Shown: positions 1 through 9,839, numbered from the stretch's first letter. The stretch is DNA of 64,000 nt from Gp13-AA77 sp035946575 (GCA_035946575.1 DASYZG010000025.1:1-64000), one strand, 5' to 3'. Translations and numbers: made by a program. Notes: generated from the sequence alone by a model not told the origin.

Positions 1-1065
1 CCAGGCTCTTTCCCCGTCTCCGTCCCGTCAGTTCCCGTACTCGCAGCTTAAACCGAACCGTGGCCTTCGGCCCGATCCGCCGTTTCGGCTCCCGGTGCCG
101 GGTGAAGCTGAAGCCCAGGAACTTCCGTTCCTGCGGTCGAGCCACCGCGCTTTTCTCCTGGTTTACCTTGAGCTTGAGCCTCTGACGGATAAAGCGCGTT
201 ACGCTCTCCATCACTCGCTGTCCCGCCTGCACGCTGCGCACGTAGATGTTGCAGTCGTCCGCATAACGCACAAAGCGATGGCCGCGCCGCTCCAGCTCCT
301 GGTCCAGTTCGTCCAGCACGAGGTTCGACAACAGGGGCGACAAAGGTCCGCCTTGCGGCGTTCCTTCATCCACCGGACTCACCAGCCCGTTTTCCATCAC
401 TCCCGCCGTCAGAAATGCCCGGAGGAGTTTTAACACGCGCTTATCGGTCACGCGCTTCGCTACCTGACCCATCAGCTTGGCGTGGTTAACCCGGTCGAAG
501 AATTTCTCCAGGTCTAAGTCCACCACCCAGCCATGGCCGGCGGCGAGATATTGCTGCGCCTGCGCCTGCGCCACCGCCTGATGCGCCGAGCGGCGAGGTC
601 GAAACCCATAGCTGTGCTCGGAAAACGTCCGGTCCCAGCGCCTTTGCAGAACCTGCATCACCGCCTGCTGGATCAGTCGATCCACCACCGTCGGGATGCC
701 CAGCTTTCTCACCCCGCCGTCCGGCTTCGGGATTTCCACCCGCTTCACCGGCTGCGGCTTGTAAGTCCCGCTCATCAACTGTTCCCGGATTGCTGGCCAC
801 TGCGCTTTTAGGTAATCCGGTAAAGCGTGGACCGTCATGCCGTCCATTCCCGGACTTCCCTTGTTGGCCTTGACTCGTTTCCTTGCTTCCTTGAGGTTCT
901 CACGCTCGACAACCTCTTCCATCATCCGTTCAGTTTCCGCCGGACTCTCTGCCGGGCGCTCGCCGCGAGCGATTCGGTCCCTTCCCCGTCGGGCCTGGGG
1001 GCTTCACCCCTTCGCTCCTCCGGAAAGGCCAACTCCATCTGGATTTTCTGCCGCTTGTCGCTCAT
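1..1065 (-). CDS. ltrA: Group II intron reverse transcriptase/maturase (partial, N-terminal frameshift)
   Basis: This is the reverse transcriptase of the surrounding intron, which supports splicing and retrohoming. On the minus strand the uninterrupted RT frame runs from an ATG at 925 to the left edge. It contains KGSPGMDGM, IPKPDGGVRKLGIPT, SYGFRPRRSAHQAV, the GTPQGGPLSPLLSN block and the catalytic YADD motif, followed by the start of the maturase region (QERKFLGFSFT). Homologues normally start with an MSDKRQK-type sequence. That start is present at 1065, but in another frame, and it stops after about 47 codons. Adding one base near 962-967 would join the two parts in frame. So either the gene is frameshifted, or translation starts at 925 and lacks the N-terminus. 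The C-terminus is outside the window. Confidence 0.85.
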
Positions 1066-1498
1066 GAGTCGCGCTGCTTACTCGCCCTTCCCTTTACGTC
1101 TTTCGACTCCGTTCGGGCCTTCCTCGCTCGTTCGAGTACTACGCCCGATGCTGACTTCTGCCGCAGGGTCAGGATGATTTACGCCACCCTCAGTCACGGA
1201 TTCGTGACCTACGGCAGATCTCCCGAGGTAAGTTCGACCGCCTTCCGTGCATCGCCGCCGAATCTACGTTTTGCGCTCTTGATGGATATGGGCTTCGCAG
1301 AACCGGGCCCGCTCACCCAACGCTCACGCCTTCTATCCGGTTTTTGTTCATCGGCTCGCACTTTTGCTCCACGCTTCCTTCGGACCCTGCCTCGCGGCGA
1401 CGCCCTTGCGCTTCGCTAACCCTTCACCTCCATCAGGTTGGGTAGAGGACTTTCACCTCCGAGCTGTCGAACATGCTCGGCACACCCGGCTGGCGCAC
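1..1498 (-). mobile_element. Group II intron, 5' part (3' part beyond left edge)
   Basis: Read on the minus strand, the intron appears to begin at 1498 with GTGCGCC, which fits the conserved GUGYG 5' end of group II introns. About 430 bases of structured leader follow, and then the maturase frame. The leader contains the usual purine-rich stretches such as GGAGGTGAAAG and GAACCGGGCCC-like pairings. The 5' exon (1499 upward) is itself palindromic: GCACAGC and GCTGTGC flank AGA across the junction, so insertion next to a hairpin is likely. The 3' half of the maturase and domains V/VI lie outside the window. I see the boundary motif and the coding part; the intron class is not determined. Confidence 0.75.
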
Positions 1499-1687
1499 AG
1501 CAGAGCTGTGCGGCGCCCCGAATCGCGAGTCAGCTTCACGCAGAGCTCTGCTCTGCGCCATCCCGCCCTTGTGACAATCATTGAGGAGTCGGAATTCGCG
1601 CGAAAAGGGCTGATGCGCCAGCCGGCAGTCTAGCGCTTCTGGCGCTTACCGCAAGGGCAAGCCGCGTCACCGCCTCGCCGATGTATA
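1499..1687. other. Intergenic region: intron 5' exon and start of kinase gene
   Basis: This stretch carries two GC-rich inverted repeats built on GCAGAGC/GCTCTGC near 1499-1560, directly beside the intron 5' end. A perfect TATAAT lies at 1684-1689. It overlaps the first possible ATG (1688) of the kinase gene and has no good -35 box 17 bases upstream. No gene was seen here. Confidence 0.4.
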
Positions 1688-4438
1688 ATGTCCGCAAATC
1701 GGATAATGAGGCTTCCGGCGCAGACGAAACTCGGCGTTTACGAGATTTCCTTGCCGCTCGGTGCGGGCGGCATGGGTGAGGTTTATCGCGCCCGCGATAC
1801 CAAGCTCAGTCGAGAGGTCGCGCTCAAGGTTCTGCCGGAAGGTTTTGCCTCCGATCCCCAGCGGGTGGCCCGCTTCGAGCGCGAAGCGGAAGTGCTTGCC
1901 TCGCTGAACCATCCGAACATCTGCACGATTTACGACATCGGCGAGCACGGCGGACAGCGATTTATCGCCATGGAGTACCTGGAAGGCGAAACGTTGAAGC
2001 ACGCCATTGCCTCCGGCCCGATGGAGATCGAGCGCGTATTTGACCTGGCCATTCAGATTGCCGACGCACTCGATGCGGCGCACCAGAAGGGCGTTGTGCA
2101 CCGCGATATCAAACCAGCGAATGTCTTCGTCACCATGCGCGGCCAGGCGAAAATTCTGGATTTTGGTCTGGCTAAAATGACGGGTGGCAAGGGCCTTTCG
2201 CCCTTAAGCACCCATGGGCAGGATGCCCTTGCCGGAGACGCGCCCACAGAGCCCATTGACCGCGAGCATCTGACCAGCCCCGGCCATGTGATGGGCACCG
2301 TCGCGTACATGAGCCCGGAGCAGGCGCTGGGCAGGCCGCTCGACGCGCGGACTGATATCTTCAGCTTTGGCGTGGTGCTCTACGAGATGGCGACGGGTCA
2401 CGCAGCGTTTGCCGCACCCACCACGGCCGCGATTTTTGACGCCATTCTGAACCGCGCGCCCGCGCCGGCGCTGGGCTTGAATCCCGGCCTGCCTCCCAAG
2501 CTCGAAGAAATCATCAACACAGCCCTCGAAAAGGACCGCGAGCTGCGCTACCAGAGCGCGGCGGACCTTCGCGCCGACTTGAAGCGCCTCAAGCGCGATA
2601 CCGGCTCCGGCCGGTCGGCGGCGGCAGCGCCGGCGTCCTCACCGGCGACCCAGGCGGCGCCCTTGCCGCAGGCGGCGATGAGGTCATCGCCGCCAGAGGA
2701 CAGCGGGTCAAGCAGCCGCGACCTCGCCGTGACGCTCGCCCGACGGCACAAAAGAGGCTTGCTGATGGGCGTCAGTGGAGCGGTTATTGTGGTTGCCGCC
2801 CTTGCCTACGTGTTTCGCCCCAGCCTCCCGCCGCCAACAGTCTCCGATTACTCGCAGCTCACCAACGACGCCGTGCCCAAGGAACTGGTTGGAACGGACG
2901 GCTCGCGGGTCTACCTGGAAGAGATTGGAACCGGATTCAGTTTTCCTATCGCACAGGTTTCGGTGAGCGGTGGAACGGTGGCGCCGATCACGGCTCCTTC
3001 GCCGACGATGCACCCTCTACGCATCTCGCCCGACGGCTCCAAGCTGCTGGTGACAGACCGGCCGGGTACGCTTCCGGCAGGGCCGCTGTGGGCCTTACCG
3101 GTGCTGGGCGGCTCGCCGCAACGGCTCGCGGACGCAGTGGGCAACGACGGCGCATGGTCGCCGGACGGGAAGATGCTGGTTTACGCCCACAGGGGCGAAC
3201 TCGACCTGGCGAACGCGGACGGCTCCGAACCTCATAGGATCGCTTCCCTGTCCGGCCGGGCATTCGATCCCGCCTGGTCGCCCGATGGCAGCCTGATTCG
3301 CTTCTCCCTTGCCGATCCCAAGATCGGGGTCAGCACCCTCTGGCAGATCTCCACCGACGGCTCGAACCTCCATCAACTCCTGGCCGGCTGGCACCCAGGC
3401 GCCAGCAAGTGTTGCGGTTCATGGATGAAGGGCGGCGACTACTTTGTCTTCCAGTCGGCGGGCCAGATCTGGGCCCAGCGCGAGACGGGAAGTGTGCTGC
3501 GCAAGGCCGGCCGCGCGCCCGTGCAACTGACCTCCGGAGTGACCACGTATTCCGATCCATTGCCGGGCGAAGACGGCAAGCAGCTCTTTGCGGTTGCCGG
3601 GACCCTGCGCGGAGAACTCGAACGCTACGACGCCGGGACCAAAACGTTTGAGCCGTATTTGGGCGGGATTTCGGTGCAAGATGTGGCTTTTTCCAAGGAC
3701 GGACAATGGGCGGCCTATGCAACCTTTCCGGAGGGAACACTCTGGCGGAGCAAACTGGATGGCACTGAGAAGCTCCAGCTCAGCACTTCGCCGTTTTACG
3801 CCATGCTGCCCCGCTGGTCTCCGGACGGCAGAGAAATTGTGTACTATGGCCGGGAGCAGGGCAAACCATTCCGCATTTATGAGGTTGCTGCCGCCGGAGG
3901 CGAGGCGCGGCCATTGATGCCCGACCTGACTGGCAGCCAGTTGGATCCCGTCTGGTCGCCGGACGGCAATTCGGTCGCCTTCTCAGGTCTCTCGGCCATG
4001 CAAGCGTCCGCTACCGCTATCCGCATCTTTGATTTGAAGGCAAATCATCTATCCACGCTCACGGGTTCCGACGGACTGTTCAGCCCGCGCTGGTCGCCGG
4101 ATGGGCGATACATGGTCGCTCTGCTGGCCAATTCCCAGGGCTTCATGATCTTTGATTTCAAAACCCGCAGCTGGTCGGTGCTGGCCAAAGGAGACTTCGG
4201 ATATCCTTGCTGGTCTCGAGACGGGCAGTATGTTTACTTCCTCCGGCCGGCGTCGGACCCGGCAGTCATGCGCGTGGGAATCCGCGATCGAAAAGTCGAG
4301 CAAGTGGCGAGCCTGAAGGCGTTCCAAATGACGGGCTACTGGGGCCTCTGGTTCGCCCTCACGCCCGACGATTCGCCGTTGCTGCTCAGGGATACCGGCA
4401 CGCACGAAATCGTCAGCATGCAATGGCACGAGCCGTAA
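1688..4438 (+). CDS. Membrane Ser/Thr protein kinase with TolB/WD40-like propeller
   Basis: A 916-residue Hanks-type kinase, likely a one-protein sensor in the inner membrane. The kinase domain covers about residues 17-300: Gly loop GAGGMG at 25-30, Lys47 of the ALK motif, catalytic HRDIKPAN at 138-145, DFG at 158-160 and SPE at 209-211, all intact. A Pro/Ala/Ser-rich linker leads to one membrane span at about 358-376. The exported part is a beta-propeller with repeated WSPDG motifs (PD40/TolB type). This architecture is common in Acidobacteriota; the ligand is unknown. The TATAAT at 1684 overlaps the first ATG, so the in-frame ATG at 1706 may be the true start of a near-leaderless message. 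There is no obvious ribosome binding site for either start. Confidence 0.9.
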   Translation: MSANRIMRLPAQTKLGVYEISLPLGAGGMGEVYRARDTKLSREVALKVLPEGFASDPQRVARFEREAEVLASLNHPNICTIYDIGEHGGQRFIAMEYLEGETLKHAIASGPMEIERVFDLAIQIADALDAAHQKGVVHRDIKPANVFVTMRGQAKILDFGLAKMTGGKGLSPLSTHGQDALAGDAPTEPIDREHLTSPGHVMGTVAYMSPEQALGRPLDARTDIFSFGVVLYEMATGHAAFAAPTTAAIFDAILNRAPAPALGLNPGLPPKLEEIINTALEKDRELRYQSAADLRADLKRLKRDTGSGRSAAAAPASSPATQAAPLPQAAMRSSPPEDSGSSSRDLAVTLARRHKRGLLMGVSGAVIVVAALAYVFRPSLPPPTVSDYSQLTNDAVPKELVGTDGSRVYLEEIGTGFSFPIAQVSVSGGTVAPITAPSPTMHPLRISPDGSKLLVTDRPGTLPAGPLWALPVLGGSPQRLADAVGNDGAWSPDGKMLVYAHRGELDLANADGSEPHRIASLSGRAFDPAWSPDGSLIRFSLADPKIGVSTLWQISTDGSNLHQLLAGWHPGASKCCGSWMKGGDYFVFQSAGQIWAQRETGSVLRKAGRAPVQLTSGVTTYSDPLPGEDGKQLFAVAGTLRGELERYDAGTKTFEPYLGGISVQDVAFSKDGQWAAYATFPEGTLWRSKLDGTEKLQLSTSPFYAMLPRWSPDGREIVYYGREQGKPFRIYEVAAAGGEARPLMPDLTGSQLDPVWSPDGNSVAFSGLSAMQASATAIRIFDLKANHLSTLTGSDGLFSPRWSPDGRYMVALLANSQGFMIFDFKTRSWSVLAKGDFGYPCWSRDGQYVYFLRPASDPAVMRVGIRDRKVEQVASLKAFQMTGYWGLWFALTPDDSPLLLRDTGTHEIVSMQWHEP

Positions 4439-4562
4439 GCGCTGAGTTGGCCCGAGAAAGGCTCCTGCCGCCAGCATGGCTTCATACCAGATGGTGCCCT
4501 AAACTACCGGGCTGTGTCGCTCAATTCGTTAGCACGGGCATTAGGTTTGTCGTCGCGACCAC

Positions 4563-4619
4563 CACCCCCTAACCTCCTCCTCAACGAGGAAGGGGGCTCC
4601 CCTCCCCGATAAGGAGGGG
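4563..4619. terminator. GC-rich hairpins between convergent genes
   Basis: Two adjacent stem-loops lie between the convergent kinase and winged-helix genes: CCCCCT with AGGGGG, and CCCCTCC (4599-4605) with GGAGGGG (4613-4619). There is no clear T-run, so a role as a two-way terminator is inferred from position only. Confidence 0.35.
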
Positions 4620-4656
4620 CCGGGGATGATTGTTCCGAAATGGCTGGGACAGCCCA

Positions 4657-6888
4657 CTAGGGCAGCGACAAATCAAGAGCGTAAAGATCGTACAACCCGT
4701 GAATAAGCAGTGAAACAGGCGCGTCGTCGGGCGTCAGACCGGTAAAGGCGCTGTAGATGATGTCGGCTCGATGGAGGGCATCTGACCCCGCCACCCGCTC
4801 CACCCTGCCTGAGCTGATGGCGGTGCGATAGATGGGCTGGCCGGGGGCGCCGAGATCCTGGAAGTAGACCATCTTCCCATCTCGCGACCAAAGCGGATTG
4901 TGCAGAATTTCACCGCGCGCGAGCTTCGTCCACTTTTGACTCTTGGTATCGAAGAGCACGAGCCGATGCGTGTCGAGGCTCAGGCAGACGATGTAATGAC
5001 CATCCGGTCCCCAGCGCGGCCAATACAGGCCAGCGGAATCAGGCAAGGCTGAAATCTTGCCGGTGTTCAAATTGAGGATCTGGATGGAAGCAGCAAGCTT
5101 GTTTTCCAAGCCGGCCGAAGGAGCTTGTGGAAAAGCGGACTGCGGACCGAAGACCACGGAGCTGCCGTCGGACGACCAGTCCGGGTCGCCCCCATTCATT
5201 CCCCGCGGCAAAAGCTTGTGTGGTTCTCCTCCTTCGGCTGAAATCAGGTCGATGTCTCCGGGGCTGTCACCGGCCACGAAGACGATCTGCTTGCCATCCG
5301 GCGACCACCTCGGCAGGTCGGCGTGAAGTGGCGGAAAAGTGAGCCTCAGTTTCTCGCTGCCGTCGACTCTGCTCTTCCACAAGCCTCCATCGGGATAGGT
5401 TGTGTAGGCCAGCCATTTTCCGTCCCGGGTAAAAGCCAGCCTGTGGGCTGATAGCCCGGGAAGATAAGGGACAAACTCCGAGGAGCGCGGCTCGTAACGG
5501 GCCAGCTCCCCTCGATTCTGTCTGGAGACCACAAAAACGCGTTTGCCGTCGGGGCTCAGCGCGGGAGACAAAAGCTGGAGCGGCCCTGTTGTCAGGAGAA
5601 CCGGTTCGCGATTGGAGTTGTGAAACAAGCTCCGTTGCTCGCGAATAGCCCAAATGCCGCTTTTCTGGTCCCGAGTGGATTTAAAGATGAAATATTTTCC
5701 ATCGGGTGTCCAGCCTCCCGAGGTTTCATGAGGGGAACTGGTCCATTGCGGTATCAGCCGATGTGCATGGGAGCCATCGCGGGAGACTTCCCACAGGGAA
5801 TCCATATTGGTGCCGGGATCGGTCACGGTCAAGCGCAAGACCCGGCCTGAGGGCGACCACCGGAAATCGGAAGCAAGGCCAGGGGCCGTCCAGAGCTTCC
5901 GTGGGTTGCTACCGTCCCGCCTGGCCAGGTAAATGTCTGCGCCAAGGCTGTAAATGATCCCCTGACCGTCAGGAGACCATTCCGCGTCGTACGCCTCAAT
6001 GTCACCCACCCGGCGCGGTGAACCGCCTAGAACTGACACGATCCAGAGCGGGTGGTGAAGGGGCTTTTCCAGCGAACTCCCGACAAGGAGTTCCGAATGG
6101 TCCGGTGAAAGGCCACACAGGAAAACTCCTTTAAAGGGCAGTGGAATCCCGGCGGTCTCCGCCCCATCGGACGAAACCTGGTTCAAGGTGAGGTTGGCAC
6201 CGCCGACAGGGTGCGCCACAAAGTAGACTCGGGTTCCATCGGTAGCGATTCTCGACAGGACGTCGATTCGCCCCGACCTGGTAATCTGCTCATAACGGAG
6301 CACGTGCGGCGGGGGTAAAGTAGGCCTCAGAAACGCGAACGCGAGAACCGCGACAACAGCCAGACCGCTCATCGCCATCAGCAGCAACAGGCGCGGGAAC
6401 GGGGACGCGCGCGTTCCGGATTTCAGCAACCCGGACTCGGGACTCGCGGCCGGGGCGAGGGCTGGCGTTGTCCCGGGCTGCCGCTCTTCTTCAATTTCCT
6501 CGATCACCACCTCGCCGCGAGAGTGGTCCTCGACGATCAGCTCAGCCTCATATTGCTGTGACCATCCCCTGACCTCAGCGCTGAAGCGATAACCCCTGCC
6601 CGGAACCGTGACGATGTAGCGATCCTCGCCCGGGACTTCGCCGAGAGCCTTGCGAATCATCGAAATCTGAACCGTGAGGTTCGACTCCTCGACGAAGCTG
6701 TCAGGCCAAAGCGCCTTCATCAGTTCGTCCTTGGGAATCAGCCGCCCGCGGTTCTCCAGCAGGACCAACAAGGTGTCATAGGTTTTCGGCGTAAGGGGCA
6801 CCGGCTGCCGCCGGCACAGGAGAAGATGCTGAACGGTGTCCAGGACAAAGGGGCCGAACTCGTAGAAGTGCTGCCGTTTCTGTTCCAT
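4657..6888 (-). CDS. Winged-helix (OmpR/CadC-type) membrane regulator with TolB-like propeller
   Basis: The start chosen is the ATG at 6888, preceded by GAAGGA. An upstream in-frame start at 7248 would add 120 residues without domain character. The 743-residue protein begins with a Trans_reg_C winged helix (about 8-105; ends VPGRGYRF, typical of the OmpR/PhoB DNA-binding fold). An acidic linker follows, then one membrane span (about 166-187), then an exported propeller with many WSPDGK repeats. There is no receiver domain. The layout is that of one-component ToxR/CadC-like regulators that bind DNA from the membrane and sense outside the cytoplasm. It is divergent from the small gene at 7054. 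Target genes are not known. Confidence 0.9.
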   Translation of the reverse strand: MEQKRQHFYEFGPFVLDTVQHLLLCRRQPVPLTPKTYDTLLVLLENRGRLIPKDELMKALWPDSFVEESNLTVQISMIRKALGEVPGEDRYIVTVPGRGYRFSAEVRGWSQQYEAELIVEDHSRGEVVIEEIEEERQPGTTPALAPAASPESGLLKSGTRASPFPRLLLLMAMSGLAVVAVLAFAFLRPTLPPPHVLRYEQITRSGRIDVLSRIATDGTRVYFVAHPVGGANLTLNQVSSDGAETAGIPLPFKGVFLCGLSPDHSELLVGSSLEKPLHHPLWIVSVLGGSPRRVGDIEAYDAEWSPDGQGIIYSLGADIYLARRDGSNPRKLWTAPGLASDFRWSPSGRVLRLTVTDPGTNMDSLWEVSRDGSHAHRLIPQWTSSPHETSGGWTPDGKYFIFKSTRDQKSGIWAIREQRSLFHNSNREPVLLTTGPLQLLSPALSPDGKRVFVVSRQNRGELARYEPRSSEFVPYLPGLSAHRLAFTRDGKWLAYTTYPDGGLWKSRVDGSEKLRLTFPPLHADLPRWSPDGKQIVFVAGDSPGDIDLISAEGGEPHKLLPRGMNGGDPDWSSDGSSVVFGPQSAFPQAPSAGLENKLAASIQILNLNTGKISALPDSAGLYWPRWGPDGHYIVCLSLDTHRLVLFDTKSQKWTKLARGEILHNPLWSRDGKMVYFQDLGAPGQPIYRTAISSGRVERVAGSDALHRADIIYSAFTGLTPDDAPVSLLIHGLYDLYALDLSLP

Positions 6889-7053
6889 ACGTCCTTCGGA
6901 GATTTTTTGCAGAATTTTTAGTCCCCGTTTAGGACTTTTATTGTGACCTGCTGAGACGATCCCCCCGACATGACCAGACCCGTGATTGGTTGCTTCGCTT
7001 TGCGCGGTACTGATACTACCACGCGCTGCCGGCGGCGGAAACAAGGGTGAAGG

Positions 7054-7314
7054 GTGGGTCCGAAGCAGATCCGAATCAGTTTCCGGACGGACCGGGTGCT
7101 GGTCGTCCGCAGGCGCGCCGCCTCCAGCGTGGCCTGGTGCAAAGCCTGTGCCGAGCAGACCACGCTTCTGACCGCCGAAGAGGCGGCGGCGACGGCGGGC
7201 GTCACGGCGCGGGTGATTTACCGATGGCTGGAGGAAGGCAGGATCCATTTTTCGGAAACGTCCGAAGGAGCGACGCTGATCTGCTTGAACTCATTAACCC
7301 GAAACCGCACCTGA
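7054..7314 (+). CDS. Small HTH-like protein with CxxC motif
   Basis: The frame starts at a GTG (7054) right after GTGAAGG and encodes 86 residues. An N-terminal beta-rich part (RVLVVRRR) is followed by WCKACAEQ with Cys29 and Cys32. Then comes LLTAEEAAATAGVTARVIYRWLEEG, split here as a helix-turn-helix of the excisionase/MerR kind (about 40-62), and a C-terminal Cys77. I recognise this as a type of small conserved protein seen in Acidobacteriota, with no known function. It lies between a divergent winged-helix regulator and the adhesin-like gene, 94 bases ahead of the latter. It could be a zinc- or redox-responsive regulator of one of them, which is inference. Confidence 0.6.
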   Translation: MGPKQIRISFRTDRVLVVRRRAASSVAWCKACAEQTTLLTAEEAAATAGVTARVIYRWLEEGRIHFSETSEGATLICLNSLTRNRT

Positions 7315-7408
7315 GGGGCATTGCAATTACGGGCGGACCGTCTGGTCGGGCGGGTACTATCCCGCAAATTCCGACAGAAGACTTGACCTATTCAAAGAGG
7401 AGGAAGAA

Positions 7409-9763
7409 GTGAAGAAGATCATCGAGAACTACAGCTGCAACGAAACGACGGGAAGAAAACGGGTACCCGGGCGGGTAAACATACCCTGCCCGAGGTGGCG
7501 CATCTTCAGCCTTTGGTGGCTGCTGTCGGCCCTGACCGCACTTCTCATCACGATGGCATCCGTGGGTGCCGCCGCCCAGGCACGCGGTGCGACCGAGGCC
7601 GCAGGCGCGATCGTCTTGTCGTCCGATTCCGTTGTGCCCCGCCTGATCCGTTTCAGCGGGACCATCAAAGATGCGGGCGGGAAGCCCGTCACCAGTTCCC
7701 TCGGACTCACCTTTTCACTCTACCAATTTGAAGAGGGCGGGCGACCGCTCTGGGTTGAGACCCAGACCGTGCTGCCTGACTCACAAGGACACTACTCGGT
7801 TCTGCTGGGCGCGGCCTCAGCGGACGGCCTGCCTCAAGACCTCTTCAGCAGCGGATCCGCCCGATGGCTGGGTGTGCAGCCTGCGCTGCCGGGCGCCGGT
7901 GAGCAGCCAAGAGTGCTGCTGGTGGGCGTCCCCTACGCGCTTAAGGCTGCCGACGCCGAAACGCTGGGGGGCAAGCCCGCTTCTGCGTACGTCACCACTG
8001 AAGTCCTCAACGCCCAAAGCACGTCAAAGGCTCCAGGCAGCGCGATGCCCGCTATCGCAGCGTCGGCGGCTGCAGGCGCTCAGGATCACTCCACGTCTGC
8101 CGGTGCCGGTGGGCGGAAGAATGCGTCTGCCGTGAACCCTCCGACATCCTGCTCGAGCATCACGGCTGACGGTACAGCGACGGCGAACCAGCTGGCCAAG
8201 TTCACGGCTGCCTGCAAGATTCATCAATCGCTGCTCTTTGACAACGGCACCGACGTCGGCGTCAACACCAACAGCCCCGCGGCAACTCTGGACGTCAACG
8301 GGAACATCTCCGGCCGGGACAACCTCGGCCTGCCTCAGACTACCAAGTCGAGCGTGGGTGTGATTACACTGGGCGGCAGCTCCTTCCTGCATGCCTGTTG
8401 CTCTTCCTCAGCGGACAACACGTTTCTCGGCGTCAAGGCTGGCAATTTCACAATGTCAGGGGTGGGACACAACACCGCCACGGGTTTCGACGCCCTCTTT
8501 GCCAATACGACGGGCGGCGAAAACACCGCTTCGGGCTATTTCGCGCTTTCTGCCAACACGACCGGCAGCAGCAACACGGCTGATGGCCACGAAGCGCTCG
8601 AACTCAACACCTCGGGCTTCAACAACACCGCCGTCGGCTTCAGCGCCATGCTCGATAACGGCTCGGGCACAGACAACACCGCGGTGGGCGACAGCGTGCT
8701 CAATTTCAACACCACCGGCAGCTTCAACACGGCCGTGGGCGAGACCGCGCTCGGGGGGAACACGACGGGCAAGTTCAACACCGCCCTCGGTACCGGCGCG
8801 AGCGTGAGCCCCGGGACTGTGATCAACGCCACGGCGATCGGCGCCGAGGCTATCGCAGGCGAGAGCAACGCCATCGTGCTCGGCTGCACCAGCAGTACAG
8901 CATGCTCGGCAGGAGGCCTGAATCCCGGTGCCGTTCCGCCCAACGTAGGGATCGGGACAGGCGCTCCGGTGGCGCCACTTGATATCAACGGCAACCTGCT
9001 GCAGACCCTGATCGGAGATCCCGGTTGCGGATCAGGCTTCGCTGGTATCGCCTTCCAGAATACAGCGCTGAGCAATTGCCAGAACTACGCCCTCATTGGA
9101 GACAGCCAGGGCGACACATTCGTCCAGGCTCCCGGCTCAGGCGCAACCCTTCACTTGCGCATCTCTCCGAATAAGGACGCCATGACCCTCGCCGACAGCG
9201 GCGTCAATACGATCTTCGGCAGTCTGAACGTTACAGGGACCCTGACCAAGGGCAGCGGCTCGTTCAAAATCGACGATCCGCTCGACCCGGCGAACAAGTA
9301 TCTGTATCACTCATTCGTCGAGTCACCCGACATGATGGATATCTACAACGGCAACGTCACCACGAATAAGCAGGGTGTCGCGATCGTCGTCCTGCCCGCT
9401 TACTTCCAGGCGCTCAACCGCGATTTCCGCTATCAGCTCACCCCGATCGGCCAATTTGCCCAGGTCATCGTTGCGAGAAAAATAGCGAATAACCGGTTTG
9501 TGATTCGCACCAGCAAACCCGGCGTCGAGGTCTCGTGGCAAGTTACCGGTATCCGCCACGACGCCTTCGCCAACGCGCACCGCATTCCGGTGGAGGAGGA
9601 AAAACCGCCCCGGGAACAGGGAAAGTACCTCCATCCGGAACTGTTCGGAGCGCGGCCAGAGGAAGCAGTCGGTTATTCGGCGCCGCCAGCCGTCCCGGCT
9701 CCCGTTCCGGCACCGGTCGCCTCAACCGTCTCAACATCGGCCAGCGCGGAGGCCCGGCGATAA
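7409..9763 (+). CDS. Secreted/surface protein with YadA-head-like repeats
   Basis: A 784-residue protein with a strong ribosome binding site (AGAGGAGGAAG just before the ATG). A membrane/signal segment lies at about 32-58, after a 30-residue basic leader. It is followed by a beta-rich domain (about 75-185). Residues 350-490 hold tandem units of about 20 residues with NTAxGxxAL and NTTGxxNTA cores, the pattern of trimeric autotransporter (YadA/Hia) head repeats, which form left-handed beta-rolls. No C-terminal YadA membrane anchor is present. The end is a globular domain (about 620-740, containing SFVESPDMMDIYNGN) and then a Pro/Ala-rich tail. It is probably a trimeric surface fibre, but how it is anchored is unclear. 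Confidence 0.75.
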   Translation: MKKIIENYSCNETTGRKRVPGRVNIPCPRWRIFSLWWLLSALTALLITMASVGAAAQARGATEAAGAIVLSSDSVVPRLIRFSGTIKDAGGKPVTSSLGLTFSLYQFEEGGRPLWVETQTVLPDSQGHYSVLLGAASADGLPQDLFSSGSARWLGVQPALPGAGEQPRVLLVGVPYALKAADAETLGGKPASAYVTTEVLNAQSTSKAPGSAMPAIAASAAAGAQDHSTSAGAGGRKNASAVNPPTSCSSITADGTATANQLAKFTAACKIHQSLLFDNGTDVGVNTNSPAATLDVNGNISGRDNLGLPQTTKSSVGVITLGGSSFLHACCSSSADNTFLGVKAGNFTMSGVGHNTATGFDALFANTTGGENTASGYFALSANTTGSSNTADGHEALELNTSGFNNTAVGFSAMLDNGSGTDNTAVGDSVLNFNTTGSFNTAVGETALGGNTTGKFNTALGTGASVSPGTVINATAIGAEAIAGESNAIVLGCTSSTACSAGGLNPGAVPPNVGIGTGAPVAPLDINGNLLQTLIGDPGCGSGFAGIAFQNTALSNCQNYALIGDSQGDTFVQAPGSGATLHLRISPNKDAMTLADSGVNTIFGSLNVTGTLTKGSGSFKIDDPLDPANKYLYHSFVESPDMMDIYNGNVTTNKQGVAIVVLPAYFQALNRDFRYQLTPIGQFAQVIVARKIANNRFVIRTSKPGVEVSWQVTGIRHDAFANAHRIPVEEEKPPREQGKYLHPELFGARPEEAVGYSAPPAVPAPVPAPVASTVSTSASAEARR

Positions 9764-9807
9764 CAAGTCAGGTTTCCAGTCTCTCCCGGAACGCGGCCCA
9801 ACAACGG

Positions 9808-9839
9808 CCCCAGTCGGCCACCCAAAGCGCCGACTGGGG
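9808..9839. terminator. Hairpin terminator between convergent genes
   Basis: CCCCAGTCGG (9808-9817) pairs perfectly with CCGACTGGGG (9830-9839) across a 12-base loop, 44 bases after the adhesin-like gene and 41 bases before the end of the convergent permease gene. There is no strong T-run on either side. Confidence 0.5.

Noticed and set aside
1621..1680. Possible tRNA-like folding before the first kinase gene
   Set aside because: No acceptor/anticodon/T-arm arrangement could be drawn; only short GC hairpins.
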